Assembly (NCBI GenBank): GCA_001023535.1 | Contig: CP011020.1 | Coordinates: forward strand, 4,701,727 to 4,765,726 | Source: Pseudomonas chlororaphis | Lineage (GTDB): Bacteria; Pseudomonadota; Gammaproteobacteria; Pseudomonadales; Pseudomonadaceae | Reading direction: 5' to 3' | DNA: 64,000 bases | Shown: positions 42,881-52,008 of the stretch, piece after piece | Position numbering within the stretch: the stretch's first letter is position 1 | Layout of the letters: every line of letters begins with the position of its first letter | Notes under the pieces: model-generated | The model's input: the letters and a program-made list of their open reading frames with translations, nothing else | Database searches by the model: none | Told to the model about the DNA's origin: nothing | Position numbers and translations under genes: made by a program

Positions 42881-43774
42881 TCACACCATCTCGTTGCGTA
42901 TCCACTCCACCACCGACGTCCGCTTCGGCACCCAGCCCAGCAGTTCACGAGCATTGCGGCCACGCACGCGGCTGTTGGAGCCCAGGCCGTAGTTGGCCAT
43001 TTCGTAGCCCCATTCGGCCTCGGCCTCGGCCAATGGCCAGTCCTGTGGCTGCCCGAGGCCAAGGGCCTGGGCCATGGCGGTGGTCATGTCGATGAACGAG
43101 GCCTCGCCGCTTTCGACGAAGTAGAACGTGCCCGGCACATTGCGGCTCAGGGCCAGTGTGTACAACTGGACCACGTCTTCGATGTGCACGTTGGACCAGA
43201 TGTTCTGCCCCGGCCCGACATGCCGCACCACCCCGCTCTTGCGCGCTTGCTTGAGCAAGCGAGGCAATTGCACGCTGTCGCGCCTGACGCCCAGGCTGTG
43301 GCCGTAGATCAGGGTGTTGCAGATCACCGCCGAATTCACGCCCTGCCTGGCGGCGTCCAGCACCAGCGTATCGATCGCGACACGCGCGGCCTTGTCGGCA
43401 GTGGGCTGCGGCAAGTGGTTTTCCTGGTAGATCTCATCGCTGTGATGCCCGCCCGAAGCGTCGCCGACAATGCTCGAACCGCTGGTGTGCAGCAGCACCT
43501 TGTTCGAGCCCTTGAGCCCGTCGATCAAGGCTTCGACCGCCCCGCGGTGGTCACTGCTGGCGGCGTTGATCACCGCGTCGGCGGCACGGGCCTGCTCGGC
43601 CAGCAGCGCGCTGTCGTCAAGGGTGCCGATCACCGGCTCGATGCCCAGCGCAGTCAGTTCGCTCGCCTGCTCGGCGTTGCGCACCAACCCGGTGACTCGA
43701 TGCCCGGCGCGAACCAAACCGGTGGCGATGGAACCGCCGATGAAACCGGCGGCGCCGGTGATGAATACGTTCAT
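42881..43774 (-). CDS. NAD-dependent epimerase/dehydratase family protein
   Basis: 297 residues. The Rossmann motif GAAGFIGGSIATGLVRAGH occupies residues 7-25, the typical extended-SDR position. VINAASSDH, the LLHTSGSSIVGD strand and a downstream NTLIYGHSLG complete the fold; the usual YxxxK Tyr-Lys pair is not obvious, which places it near the atypical NmrA/epimerase-like group. AAGGAG precedes the ATG. It follows a LysR gene on the same strand. The substrate is unknown. Confidence 0.85.
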   Translation of the reverse strand: MNVFITGAAGFIGGSIATGLVRAGHRVTGLVRNAEQASELTALGIEPVIGTLDDSALLAEQARAADAVINAASSDHRGAVEALIDGLKGSNKVLLHTSGSSIVGDASGGHHSDEIYQENHLPQPTADKAARVAIDTLVLDAARQGVNSAVICNTLIYGHSLGVRRDSVQLPRLLKQARKSGVVRHVGPGQNIWSNVHIEDVVQLYTLALSRNVPGTFYFVESGEASFIDMTTAMAQALGLGQPQDWPLAEAEAEWGYEMANYGLGSNSRVRGRNARELLGWVPKRTSVVEWIRNEMV

Positions 43775-43869
43775 GTCAAACTCCTTGGCCAGATAAGTGA
43801 TGGGACGAGTATCGAGGACGGCTGCCGGGGGAAACAGACCGCCTTGCCCAAATCACTCTTGTCCTGGAG

Positions 43870-44787
43870 TCACGAATCGCCCTTGAATTCCCGCGAGGCG
43901 TAGTCGGCGAGCTTGCCTTGGATGAAATCGAGAAAGCACTGGATCCGCAACGCCAGTTGGGAGTTGCGGTAGTACACCGCATGAATCGGCTGGCGGTAGC
44001 CGCTGTTGGCCTCCGCCAGCAGCACCTTCAACCGGCCGGTACGGATGTCGTCACGGGTCATGAAGTCCGACAGGCAGGCAATGCCCTGGCCTTCCAGCGC
44101 CAGGTGCCGCACTGTTTCGCCACTGGAAGCGCTGATGAGCGGCTGGATCGGCCAGCGGTCGCCGTGCACATGGCGCAACGGCCACCGGTTGAGCCCTTCG
44201 TTCTGGGCAAATCCCAGCAACGCATGCTCCGCCAGTTCAGCGACGCTGGCGGGAGTACCGTGTCGCTTCAGGTAAGCCGGGCTCGCCAGGATGTGCAGCG
44301 GGCTGCAACCCAGCGAGCGGGCGTGCAGCGTCGAGTCGGTGAGGGTGCCGATGCGAATGGCGACGTCGGTGCTTTGCTCCAGCAAATCGATGATCAAGTC
44401 ATTGCTGTTGAGTTCAAGCTGGATGTCCGGGTAAAGGCTGCGGAACTCTTCGATGTGAGGGACGATGGCGTGGAGCATGAACGGCGACGCGGCGTTGATC
44501 CGCAAGCGCCCGGCGGGGTTTTTCTGGCGCGACGACAGACGCTCTTCCAGTTCGTCCATCTGGTCGAGAATGCCCTTGGCCTGCTCGAAGAAATACTTGC
44601 CCTCCTCCGTCAGATCCATGCGCCGCGTGGTGCGGTTGATCAGCGTGGTCTCGAGCTTGGCTTCCAGGCGCGACAACGTGCGGCTGACCGCCGACGGCGT
44701 TTGCCCGACCTGCTCGGCGGCGGCGGAAATCGACCCGCACTCGATGACGCAGACGAAGATCTGCAGTTCGTCGGATCTGGCTTTCAC
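43870..44787 (-). CDS. LysR-family transcriptional regulator
   Basis: 305 residues. The N-terminal domain has FVCVIECGSISAAAEQVG then TPSAVSRTLSRLEAKL and RTTRRMDLTEEG. The effector domain is of the common CrgA-like type (LRINAASPFMLHAIVPHIEEF; DVAIRIGTLTDSTLHARSLG). It lies between the epimerase-like gene and the MdaB-like quinone reductase, all leftward, so it may control either one. Confidence 0.92.
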   Translation of the reverse strand: MKARSDELQIFVCVIECGSISAAAEQVGQTPSAVSRTLSRLEAKLETTLINRTTRRMDLTEEGKYFFEQAKGILDQMDELEERLSSRQKNPAGRLRINAASPFMLHAIVPHIEEFRSLYPDIQLELNSNDLIIDLLEQSTDVAIRIGTLTDSTLHARSLGCSPLHILASPAYLKRHGTPASVAELAEHALLGFAQNEGLNRWPLRHVHGDRWPIQPLISASSGETVRHLALEGQGIACLSDFMTRDDIRTGRLKVLLAEANSGYRQPIHAVYYRNSQLALRIQCFLDFIQGKLADYASREFKGDS

Positions 44788-44828
44788 GTATCCCCCTGTC
44801 GACTGAGCTGTTGTGGCAAGGATCTATC

Positions 44829-44861
44829 TGTGGCGAGGGGATTTATCCCCTCGCCACAGGC
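44829..44861. repeat. Single REP-like palindrome
   Basis: TGTGGCGAGGGGAT and its inverted copy ATCCCCTCGCCACA form a near-perfect hairpin with a very short loop, 48 bases downstream of the quinone reductase stop and upstream of the LysR gene. It belongs to the GTGGCGAGGG class of REP. Confidence 0.8.
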
Positions 44862-44908
44862 AAATCCATTGCCACAGGATAGTAACGGGATGCGTAGGGA
44901 AAGGAAGG

Positions 44909-45499
44909 TCAAGCCTTCAGACCGAACACCTCAACCAGATGCTGCTCATACCGCGCCACATCCGCCTCGATGTTCGGGCGCTTCATCACGTCCACGCACA
45001 GGAACGTCGGCAGCGCGGTCATGCCGAGGAACTGATTGGCCTTGTGGAAGGGGAAATACACCGCGTCCACACCTTTGGCCTCGAAGAAGTCGGTGGGGTC
45101 GTCGAAGGCCTGTTGCGGGGCGTTCCAGGTCAGGGACAACAGGTATTGTTTGCCTTGTATCAGGCCACCGCTGCCGTACTTCTGAGAGGCGTCGGAGCGG
45201 GTTCGACCGTCGCTGGCATAAAGGCTGCCATGGCCCTCGGTGAAGACTTCGTCGATGTATTTTTTCACGGTCCACGGCGCGCCCATCCACCAGCCGGGCA
45301 TCTGGTAGATGATCACGTCGGCCCAGAGGAACTTGGCCACCTCTTCCTGGATGTCGTAGCCGCCGTCGATGAACGTGGTCTTCACATCCAGGCCGCCACG
45401 GTCCAGCACGCTGAGCGCCGTGTCGTGAAGGGTGGCGTTGTAGCGACCATCGGAGTGGGCGAATTGTTTGCCGCCGTTGAGCAACAGGACTTTTTTCAT
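44909..45499 (-). CDS. mdaB: MdaB-like NAD(P)H quinone reductase (flavodoxin fold)
   Basis: 196 residues from the ATG at 45499, which has GAGG six bases upstream; an earlier ATG at 45511 is in frame but without a ribosome site. The fold blocks are KKVLLLNGGKQFAHSDGRYN (FMN phosphate loop), VIIYQMPGWWMGAPWTVKKY and LLSLTWNAPQQAF, matching MdaB. These enzymes reduce quinones by two electrons and protect against oxidative stress. It is divergent from the ABM gene across a 199-base gap. Confidence 0.92.
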   Translation of the reverse strand: MKKVLLLNGGKQFAHSDGRYNATLHDTALSVLDRGGLDVKTTFIDGGYDIQEEVAKFLWADVIIYQMPGWWMGAPWTVKKYIDEVFTEGHGSLYASDGRTRSDASQKYGSGGLIQGKQYLLSLTWNAPQQAFDDPTDFFEAKGVDAVYFPFHKANQFLGMTALPTFLCVDVMKRPNIEADVARYEQHLVEVFGLKA

Positions 45500-45698
45500 G
45501 GAGCGCCTCATTCGGGTTCCACGGCACCGCCTCGAAGGCTGCCGAAGGAGAAGGTTGAAAATGATGGCGGCAGACTACCGAGGCACCTCGCGCGGAATAA
45601 GCCCCGCACCGGCAAAACTGATTTGACGCAAACGCACGAATCAACCACAGATTGTTGCCTTAGACTCCTGCACCGAAATTCATTCCAGGAGCCACGCG

Positions 45699-46013
45699 AT
45701 GAGCGAGCAACACGCTTTCATCCTTCACGCCAAGACCCGCCCGGAAAAAGCCGACGCCTTCGAAGCACTGTTTCGCGCCTATGTCGAACCGAGCCGCGCC
45801 GAACCCGGCTGCATCGAATACCACATGCTGCGGGACCAGCAGGACCCCACGCTGTTTATCTTCTACGAGGTGTGGGCCTCCCAGGCACACCTGGACGTGC
45901 ACTCGAACCTGCCGCACATGCAGCAATTCTTCGCGCAGCGCATGGATTACCTGGAGCGCGACTTCGAGATCCGTCGCATCGACATGCTCAGCCCATCCTC
46001 GGCTAGCCGCTGA
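45699..46013 (+). CDS. Antibiotic biosynthesis monooxygenase (ABM) domain protein
   Basis: 104 residues, a single ABM ferredoxin-like domain: ILHAKTRPEKADAFEALFRA, EPGCIEYHMLRDQQDPTLFIFYEVWAS and HSNLPHMQQFF. YgiN-type members act on quinols, which fits the divergent MdaB-like gene (MdaB and YgiN cooperate in E. coli). The 3' end overlaps the convergent permease gene by 11 bases. Confidence 0.9.
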   Translation: MSEQHAFILHAKTRPEKADAFEALFRAYVEPSRAEPGCIEYHMLRDQQDPTLFIFYEVWASQAHLDVHSNLPHMQQFFAQRMDYLERDFEIRRIDMLSPSSASR

Positions 46014-46767
46014 TCAGCAGATGGCCGCCGAGCACCCCGAGGCCCACGAAGAACACACGCTTGAACAACACGGCGTTGATCCGCTGGCGCAACCATTGCC
46101 CCAGCCACATGCCCAGCAGCGCCGGCAACAACGCCAGCAATGAAGCGCTCATCTCACCCACGCCCAGGGCGTCGCGCCAGAACAGGCCGGCGGCCAGGGC
46201 CAGGGTCGAGACCGTGAACGACAGGCCCAGGGCCTGCACCAGCTCATCCTTGTCCAAGCCCAAGGCTTGCAGATAAGGCACCGCCGGAATCACGAACACC
46301 CCGGTGGCGCTGGTGATGACGCCGGTGATCATTCCGCACAGCGGGCCGAGCCACGGCTCGACACCAGCCCCCACCCGCAGCGTCGGCAGCAACAGCCCGG
46401 CCAGTGCATACAGCAACAAGGCTCCGCCCAAGGCACGCACGACCCACGCCCCGCCCGTCATGCCGATCCACAGCGTACCGAGCCCGGTGCCCAGGCCTAT
46501 CGCCAGGAGCAACGGCCACAATCGCCGGATCAACGCTCGCAGGTGCCCACCAAACGCCAGTTGCCAGACGTTGGTCAGGGTCGCCGGAATGACCAGCAGC
46601 GCCGCAGCCTGCGTCGGCGCCATAGCCAGCCCGAGCAAGCCCATGGAAAGGGTCGGCAAGCCGAGGCCGATGACGCCCTTGAGGGTGCCAGCCAGCAAGA
46701 AGGTGACCATGACCAATAAAGAAAGGGCCGGACCAAGGTTCTGATAGAAAGCGATGAGTGTGTTCAT
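46003..46767 (-). CDS. TauE/SafE-family sulfite/anion exporter
   Basis: 254 residues with about eight hydrophobic helices and the duplicated family motif (FLLAGTLKGVIGLGLPTLSMGLL in the first half, GPLCGMITGVITSATGVFVIPAVPYLQALG in the second). The family exports sulfite, sulfoacetate or other anions. It is divergent from a LysR gene with a REPIN between them, so the regulator may control it. Confidence 0.92.
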   Translation of the reverse strand: MNTLIAFYQNLGPALSLLVMVTFLLAGTLKGVIGLGLPTLSMGLLGLAMAPTQAAALLVIPATLTNVWQLAFGGHLRALIRRLWPLLLAIGLGTGLGTLWIGMTGGAWVVRALGGALLLYALAGLLLPTLRVGAGVEPWLGPLCGMITGVITSATGVFVIPAVPYLQALGLDKDELVQALGLSFTVSTLALAAGLFWRDALGVGEMSASLLALLPALLGMWLGQWLRQRINAVLFKRVFFVGLGVLGGHLLISG

Positions 46768-46867
46768 GGGGCCATGGTGAGCCCTGGAGGACAGGTTTTA
46801 AATCTGCCATATACTGAGGCAGCCTCTCTTCGCGCAAGAGGCTGAAAACCTTGTGGGGTGCCACTGG

Positions 46868-46943
46868 CGCCTTCGCGAGCAAGCCCGCTCCCCACTGCGG
46901 AACGCATTTCAAACGGTGGGAGCGTGCTTGCCCGCGAAGGCGG
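46868..46943. repeat. REPIN-like inverted REP pair
   Basis: CTTCGCGAGCAAGCCCGCTC at about 46871 and the inverted copy GTGGGAGCGTGCTTGCCCGC at about 46917 form a compact pair within the divergent region between the permease and LysR genes. Confidence 0.85.
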
Positions 46944-46982
46944 CATACCCAACACCGCAGTATTCGAGACAGGACCCCTTCC

Positions 46983-47864
46983 ATGCACTTCGACCTCACC
47001 GACCTGCGCCTCTACCTGAACACCCTCGACACCGGCAACATCACCGCCGGTGCGGCTCGTAGCCATTTGTCGCTGGCGGCGGCCAGTGCTCGCGTCCGGG
47101 CCATGGAGGCGTCCCTGGGCATCGACCTGCTCGAACGCGGCCGGCGCGGCGTGACGCCGACTCCCGCAGGCAAAGCCCTGGCCCAGCATGCCCGAGTCTT
47201 GCTGCAACAGGCCGAACGCCTGCAACAAGACCTGGCCGAATACGCCAAGGGCGTCAAAGGCCGGGTGCGGTTGCTGTGCAATACCAGCGCCATGACCGAA
47301 TACCTGCCCGAGCTGTTGGCCGATTTTCTCCAGGCCCATCTCAACCTCGACATTGACCTGCAGGAATTGCCCAGCTCACGGATCACCCATGCGCTGCGCC
47401 AAGGCGCGGCAGACCTCGGGATCGTTTCCGACGCAGTGGACACCGATGGCCTTCAGACCTGGCCTTTTCGGGACGATCCGCTGGTATTGATCCTACCGAC
47501 CGGACACCCCCTGGCTGACGGTCGCGCCGTACGTTTCAGCGAGACCCTCAGCCACGATTATGTCGGCCTGAATGCATCCAGCGCCCTGGCGATCCACCTG
47601 GAAGAGCAGGCACTGCACATCGGCTCACGCATGCAAGTGCGCATTCGCGTCGATGGTTTCGACGGGATGATTCGTATGGTGGCCCATGGTGCAGGCATTG
47701 CCATCGTGCCGAAGGCGGCCATCGACCGGCGCCCACCCGAGCCTTCGTATCAATGCCTCCCGCTGCAAGAGCCCTGGGCGCACCGGGCGCTGTTGCTGTG
47801 TGCCCGCGACTTCGACGCTTTGCCCGCCTATGCCAGGGCCCTGGCGCGGCATCTGGCCGGTTGA
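46983..47864 (+). CDS. LysR-family transcriptional regulator
   Basis: 293 residues from the ATG at 46983; the frame is open upstream through the REPIN, which is non-coding. The helix-turn-helix is LYLNTLDTGNITAGAARSHL with ASARVRAMEASLGIDLLERG. The effector domain has GRVRLLCNTSAMTEYLPELL. It is divergent from the TauE/SafE exporter gene, its most likely target. Confidence 0.9.
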   Translation: MHFDLTDLRLYLNTLDTGNITAGAARSHLSLAAASARVRAMEASLGIDLLERGRRGVTPTPAGKALAQHARVLLQQAERLQQDLAEYAKGVKGRVRLLCNTSAMTEYLPELLADFLQAHLNLDIDLQELPSSRITHALRQGAADLGIVSDAVDTDGLQTWPFRDDPLVLILPTGHPLADGRAVRFSETLSHDYVGLNASSALAIHLEEQALHIGSRMQVRIRVDGFDGMIRMVAHGAGIAIVPKAAIDRRPPEPSYQCLPLQEPWAHRALLLCARDFDALPAYARALARHLAG

Positions 47865-47962
47865 AGCGCGGTTCTGGACAACCCGGTGTCGAACACAGGC
47901 ATCTTTGCATTCATGCCTCGCGTTAGGGTGCCGGTTCTCTTCCGCCCCTTTTCGGAGCTCAC

Positions 47963-48307
47963 ATGACCGCACCCATCACCGTCCTGCGCGACACCCATCC
48001 GCTGCCCGTACTCGACGCCTGCAAATGGGAAAAACTTGAAGGCGACCCGCACACCGTCAACCTCAACGCCTACACCAGCGAAGACGGCAGCAAGATCATG
48101 GGCACCTGGATCTGCACCCCCGGCAAATGGCGGGTGGATTATGTGAAGTGGGAATACTGCCATTTCCAGGAAGGCTACTGCGTCATCACCCCCGACGGCA
48201 TGGCGCCGATCCACCTGCGTGCCGGTGACATCTTTGTGGTCGAGCCCGGCATGAAAGGCACCTGGGAAGTGGTCGAGACCGTGCGCAAATACTTCGTCTT
48301 TGCCTGA
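47963..48307 (+). CDS. Cupin (DUF861-type) domain protein
   Basis: 114 residues, a single cupin: GTWICTPGKWRVDYVKWEYCHFQEGYCVI and APIHLRAGDIFVVEPGMKGTWEV cover the two cupin motifs. DUF861 cupins include ureidoglycine-related enzymes and many of unknown function. It follows the LysR gene by 98 bases and may be a separate transcript. The specific role is unknown. Confidence 0.9.
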   Translation: MTAPITVLRDTHPLPVLDACKWEKLEGDPHTVNLNAYTSEDGSKIMGTWICTPGKWRVDYVKWEYCHFQEGYCVITPDGMAPIHLRAGDIFVVEPGMKGTWEVVETVRKYFVFA

Positions 48308-48310
48308 AGC

Positions 48311-48345
48311 AAAAAAGCGAGGAACCACCCGACGTGGTCCCTCGC
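48311..48345 (-). terminator. Leftward rho-independent terminator of mmsAB
   Basis: GCGAGG-ACCAC and GTGGT-CCTCGC form the stem (48317-48345), and the A run at 48311-48316 becomes a T run on the leftward strand. The forward strand has no T run. It lies downstream of mmsB beyond a REPIN, so the transcript carries that REPIN in its 3' untranslated region. Confidence 0.75.
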
Positions 48346-48374
48346 AAAGTACTGACTGCCTACCCACCTTTCCC

Positions 48375-48472
48375 CGTGGCGAGGGAGCTTGCTCCCGCTG
48401 GGCAGCGCAGCGGCCCTTTGCTTTAAGCGGTTGCTGCGCAACCGAGCGGGAGCAAGCTCCCTCGCCACGAAA
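48375..48472. repeat. REPIN-like inverted REP pair
   Basis: GTGGCGAGGGAGCTTGCTCC begins at about 48376 and the inverted copy GGGAGCAAGCTCCCTCGCCA ends at about 48471. It is the same class as at 37217-37324 and sits in the 3' region of mmsB. Confidence 0.9.
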
Positions 48473-48497
48473 GTCGTCTCTAACTGTCGTGACGGCG

Positions 48498-49385
48498 TTA
48501 CTGCGGCTTGCGATAGCTGTTAACGATCGCTGAAAAATCCTTGCCGCCCTCGCCGCGCTGGCTCATCGCCTGGTACAACTGCTGCGCCACCGCCCCCAGC
48601 ACCACCGGCTGATGGGCTTGTCGCGCGGCCTCGGTGGCCAGGCCCAGGTCCTTGAGCATCAGGTCGGCGCCAAAGCCACCGGTGTAACCCCGGGACGCCG
48701 GCGCGGTTTCGATCACGCCCGGCCATGGGTTGTAAGTGTCCGAGCTCCAGCAACGGCCCGTCGAACTGTTGATGATGCCGGCCAGCACCTGGGTGTCGAT
48801 GCCCAAGGCGTCGCCCAGGGCCATGGCTTCGCTGAGGCCGACCATGGAAATCCCCAGCAGCAGGTTGTTGCAGATCTTGGCGATCTGCCCCGTGCCGACG
48901 TCGCCGCAATGCACGATGTTGCGGCCCATCTGCGCCAGCACCGGTTGCAGGGTCGCGAACAGTTCTGTGCTCGCGCCCACCATGAACGTCAGCGTGCCGG
49001 CCGCCGCGCCACCGGTGCCACCCGAGACCGGTGCGTCGGCCATCGCCACGCCCTGCTTGGCGGCAGCGGCGGCGACCTCGCGGGCGGTCTGCGGATCGAT
49101 GGTGCTGCAATCCACCGCGGGCGTGCCGGCGGCGATCCCGGCCAGTACGCCGTCTTCACCCAGCCAGACACTGCGCACATGAGCCGCGGCCGGCAACATG
49201 GTGATCACCAGTCCAGCCCCTTGGGCCGCATCGCGCGGCGAGGCGCTGATCGTGCCGCCCAACGCCGCCAGCTCGGCCAATACCGTCTGGTTCAGGTCGA
49301 ACAGGTTCAACGAATGGCCGGCCTTGAGCAGGTTGCGCGCCATCGGGGCGCCCATGTTGCCAAGGCCGATAAATGCGATGTTCAT
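48498..49385 (-). CDS. mmsB: 3-hydroxyisobutyrate dehydrogenase
   Basis: 295 residues. IAFIGLGNMGAPMARNLLKAGH at residues 3-24 is the NAD-binding start of the family, FMVGAS and APVSGGTGGAAAGTL are the substrate-side motif, and AKICNNLLLG contains the catalytic Lys. It oxidises 3-hydroxyisobutyrate to methylmalonate semialdehyde in valine breakdown. AAGGAG precedes the ATG. It is ten bases downstream of mmsA, as in the known mmsAB operon. Confidence 0.95.
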   Translation of the reverse strand: MNIAFIGLGNMGAPMARNLLKAGHSLNLFDLNQTVLAELAALGGTISASPRDAAQGAGLVITMLPAAAHVRSVWLGEDGVLAGIAAGTPAVDCSTIDPQTAREVAAAAAKQGVAMADAPVSGGTGGAAAGTLTFMVGASTELFATLQPVLAQMGRNIVHCGDVGTGQIAKICNNLLLGISMVGLSEAMALGDALGIDTQVLAGIINSSTGRCWSSDTYNPWPGVIETAPASRGYTGGFGADLMLKDLGLATEAARQAHQPVVLGAVAQQLYQAMSQRGEGGKDFSAIVNSYRKPQ

Positions 49386-49395
49386 GTCCGGCTCC

Positions 49396-50922
49396 TTAAC
49401 GCAGGTTGATGGTGGTGTTCACGCCGTCATTGACGCTGTCATCATCGAACCAGCGCGCGGTAACGGTCTTGGTCTGAGTGTAGAACTGCACCACTTGTTT
49501 GCCGTACGGGCCGAGGTCGCCGAGTTTCGAACCCCGCGAACCGGTGAAGCTGAAGAACGGCACCGGCACTGGGATCGGGATGTTGATCCCCACCTGGCCG
49601 ACGTCGATCTCACTCTGAAACTTGCGGGCCGCCGCGCCGCTCTGGGTGAACAGGCCCGTGCCGTTGCCAAACGGGTTGGCGTTGACCAGGGCAATCGCCT
49701 GGTCGAGGGTGTCGACTTCCAGCACCACCAGCACCGGCCCGAAGATTTCCTCGGTGTAGATGCGCATGTCGGTGGTCACCCCGGAAAACAGGGTCGGCCC
49801 GACGAAATTGCCCTGCTCGAACCCCGGCACGCGAATGTCACGGCCGTCGAGTTCCAGCTTCGCCCCTTGCTGCACGCCGCTCTCGATCAACTCGAGGATC
49901 CGTGCCTTGGCCCGCTTGGAAATCACCGGCCCCACGTCCGTGCCCGGCTCACTGCCGGCGTTGACCTTGAGTTTTTGCGCCAGTGCCTTCAACTCCGGCA
50001 ACCACTGCCTGGCCGCGCCCACCATCACCACCACCGAGGTGGCCATGCAGCGCTGGCCCGCCGCGCCGAAACCGGCGCCGACCAGGGCATTGAGGGTTTG
50101 CTCGCGGTTGGCGTCCGGCAGCACCACCGCGTGGTTCTTGGCGCCCATCATCGATTGCACGCGCTTGCCATGGCGGCCCGCCAGGTCATACACATGGGTG
50201 CCGACCGCAGTCGAGCCGACGAAGGACACCGCCTGGATGTCCCGGTGGGTGCAGAGCGCATCCACCACGTCCTTGCCGCCGTGCACCACATTGAGCACGC
50301 CCGCCGGCACACCGGCCTCGATCGCCAGCTCCACCAACAGCATGGTCGACAGCGGATCCTGTTCCGAGGGCTTGAGCACGAAGGTGTTGCCGCAGGCGAT
50401 GGCCATCGGAAACATCCATAGCGGGATCATCGCCGGGAAGTTGAACGGCGTAATGCCCGCGCACACCCCGATCGGTTGGCGCAGGGTGTAGGTGTCGACG
50501 CCACCGGCGACGTTCTCGGCGAACTCGCCCATTTGCAGGGTGCCGATGGAGCAGGCGTGCTCGACCACTTCCAGGCCACGGAAAATGTCACCCTCGGCGT
50601 CAGCGATGGTCTTGCCCTGCTCGGCGCTGAGCACGGCGGCGATACGCTTGGAGTGTTCGCGGATCAACGCCTGGAGCTTGAGCATGATGCGCATGCGTGC
50701 CCCGATGGGCGTCAGCTTCCAGGTCTGGAACGCGTGCTGGGCAGCGGCGATGGCGGCATCGACTTCCGCCGCCGTGGCAAAGGGGACTTTCGCCAGCACC
50801 TGCTGGGTGGCCGGGTTGACGATGTCGTGCCATTCGCTGGACTGGGATTCAACCCACTCGCCATCGATCAGCAGTTTGACGGTTTGCAGGGTGGTATCGC
50901 TGGGGGTAAGGGAAACATTCAT
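49396..50922 (-). CDS. mmsA: CoA-acylating methylmalonate-semialdehyde dehydrogenase
   Basis: 508 residues from the ATG at 50922, with GGAGG five bases upstream; the longer open frame beyond it runs into the divergent regulator and is not real. Catalytic Cys292 lies in [12 protein letters not shown], the NAD fold motif is FVGSTAVG, and [14 protein letters not shown] has the Asn instead of the general-base Glu, as in CoA-acylating members. It converts methylmalonate semialdehyde to propionyl-CoA in valine and thymine degradation and forms an operon with mmsB. Confidence 0.95.
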   Translation of the reverse strand: MNVSLTPSDTTLQTVKLLIDGEWVESQSSEWHDIVNPATQQVLAKVPFATAAEVDAAIAAAQHAFQTWKLTPIGARMRIMLKLQALIREHSKRIAAVLSAEQGKTIADAEGDIFRGLEVVEHACSIGTLQMGEFAENVAGGVDTYTLRQPIGVCAGITPFNFPAMIPLWMFPMAIACGNTFVLKPSEQDPLSTMLLVELAIEAGVPAGVLNVVHGGKDVVDALCTHRDIQAVSFVGSTAVGTHVYDLAGRHGKRVQSMMGAKNHAVVLPDANREQTLNALVGAGFGAAGQRCMATSVVVMVGAARQWLPELKALAQKLKVNAGSEPGTDVGPVISKRAKARILELIESGVQQGAKLELDGRDIRVPGFEQGNFVGPTLFSGVTTDMRIYTEEIFGPVLVVLEVDTLDQAIALVNANPFGNGTGLFTQSGAAARKFQSEIDVGQVGINIPIPVPVPFFSFTGSRGSKLGDLGPYGKQVVQFYTQTKTVTARWFDDDSVNDGVNTTINLR

Positions 50923-51018
50923 GCTGGCCTCCGGGATTGTTCTTATAGAGAGCGCTGCTTCAGCAGGAACCAGGGCGTACAGACACCTTGGTGATAAGAC
51001 CGTTTTTGGAGTATAGAT

Positions 51019-52008
51019 GTGCAAACTTCTAATAAGAACGCACATAAAAACCGGTCCATCATGCAAAAAAACCTCACCTCCCTGGGCTCGCTGAACTGGG
51101 ACGACCTCAAGTTTTTCCTCGAAGTGGCCCGCACCCGCAAGGCCAGCACCGCAGCCAAGCGCCTGGCCGTCGACTACACCACGGTGTCGCGACGCATCAG
51201 TTCGCTGGAGGCATCTTTAGGCACGCTGCTGTTCGAGAAATCCCGGACCAACGGTTTTGTCCTGACCGCCGAAGGCCAGCGCCTGCTGGGTTACGCCGAA
51301 TCGATCGAAAGCACCCTGCACATGGCGTGCGAGCAGGTGTCCGGCTCTGGCGTCGCGCTGTCCGGCCACGTGCGCATGGGCTGCACCGAAGGTTTCGGCA
51401 GCTTCTTCATCACCCCGCAACTGAGCCATTTTGTCGACGCCTACCCGGCCATCTCGGTGGACATCCTGCCGCTGCCGCACTTCATCAGCCTCTCCAAGCG
51501 CGAAGCCGACATCGTCATCGCCCTCGAACGCCCGGAACACGGCCCGTATGTGTGCTGCAAACTCTGCGACTACCGGCTCCAGCTCTATGCCACCCAGCCC
51601 TACCTCGACAACCACCCGCCCATCCAGCGCCCGGCCGACTTGAGCAGGCATTCGTTCATCAGCTACGTGGATGACCTGGCCTTCAGCTCCGAACTGCTCT
51701 ACCTGGCCAACGTACTCCCCGGCGCCAACGCCCACCTGCGCAGCACCAGCGTGATCGCCCAGTTCGTGGCCGCGCAACAAGGCCGGTCGCTGGCGATCCT
51801 GCCGTGCTTCCTCGCCGCCCAGGACCCGCGCCTGCTGCCGGTGCTGCCGGATGAGATCACCGTCACCCGGCAGTTCTGGATGTACTGCCGCGAGGACCTG
51901 CGCAAGCTCAAACGGATTACGTTGCTGTGGGATTACATCCGCGAGGTGACGGAGCGCAATCAGGCGTTGTTGATGGGCGAGAGTCGGGAGATGGTGTTCG
52001 CCGATTAA
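51019..52008 (+). CDS. LysR-family regulator, probable control of mmsAB
   Basis: 329 residues from a GTG at 51019 with GGAG seven bases upstream; the ATG at 51061 (MQKNLTSLG) is an alternative giving 315 residues. The helix-turn-helix is [20 protein letters not shown] with [18 protein letters not shown]. An inverted repeat ATGTGC/GCACAT (51017-51022 and 51040-51045) overlaps the start and could be part of its binding site, which would favour the later start. It is divergent from mmsA. In P. aeruginosa mmsAB is governed by an AraC-type MmsR; here the neighbour is LysR-type. Confidence 0.88.
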   Translation: MQTSNKNAHKNRSIMQKNLTSLGSLNWDDLKFFLEVARTRKASTAAKRLAVDYTTVSRRISSLEASLGTLLFEKSRTNGFVLTAEGQRLLGYAESIESTLHMACEQVSGSGVALSGHVRMGCTEGFGSFFITPQLSHFVDAYPAISVDILPLPHFISLSKREADIVIALERPEHGPYVCCKLCDYRLQLYATQPYLDNHPPIQRPADLSRHSFISYVDDLAFSSELLYLANVLPGANAHLRSTSVIAQFVAAQQGRSLAILPCFLAAQDPRLLPVLPDEITVTRQFWMYCREDLRKLKRITLLWDYIREVTERNQALLMGESREMVFAD

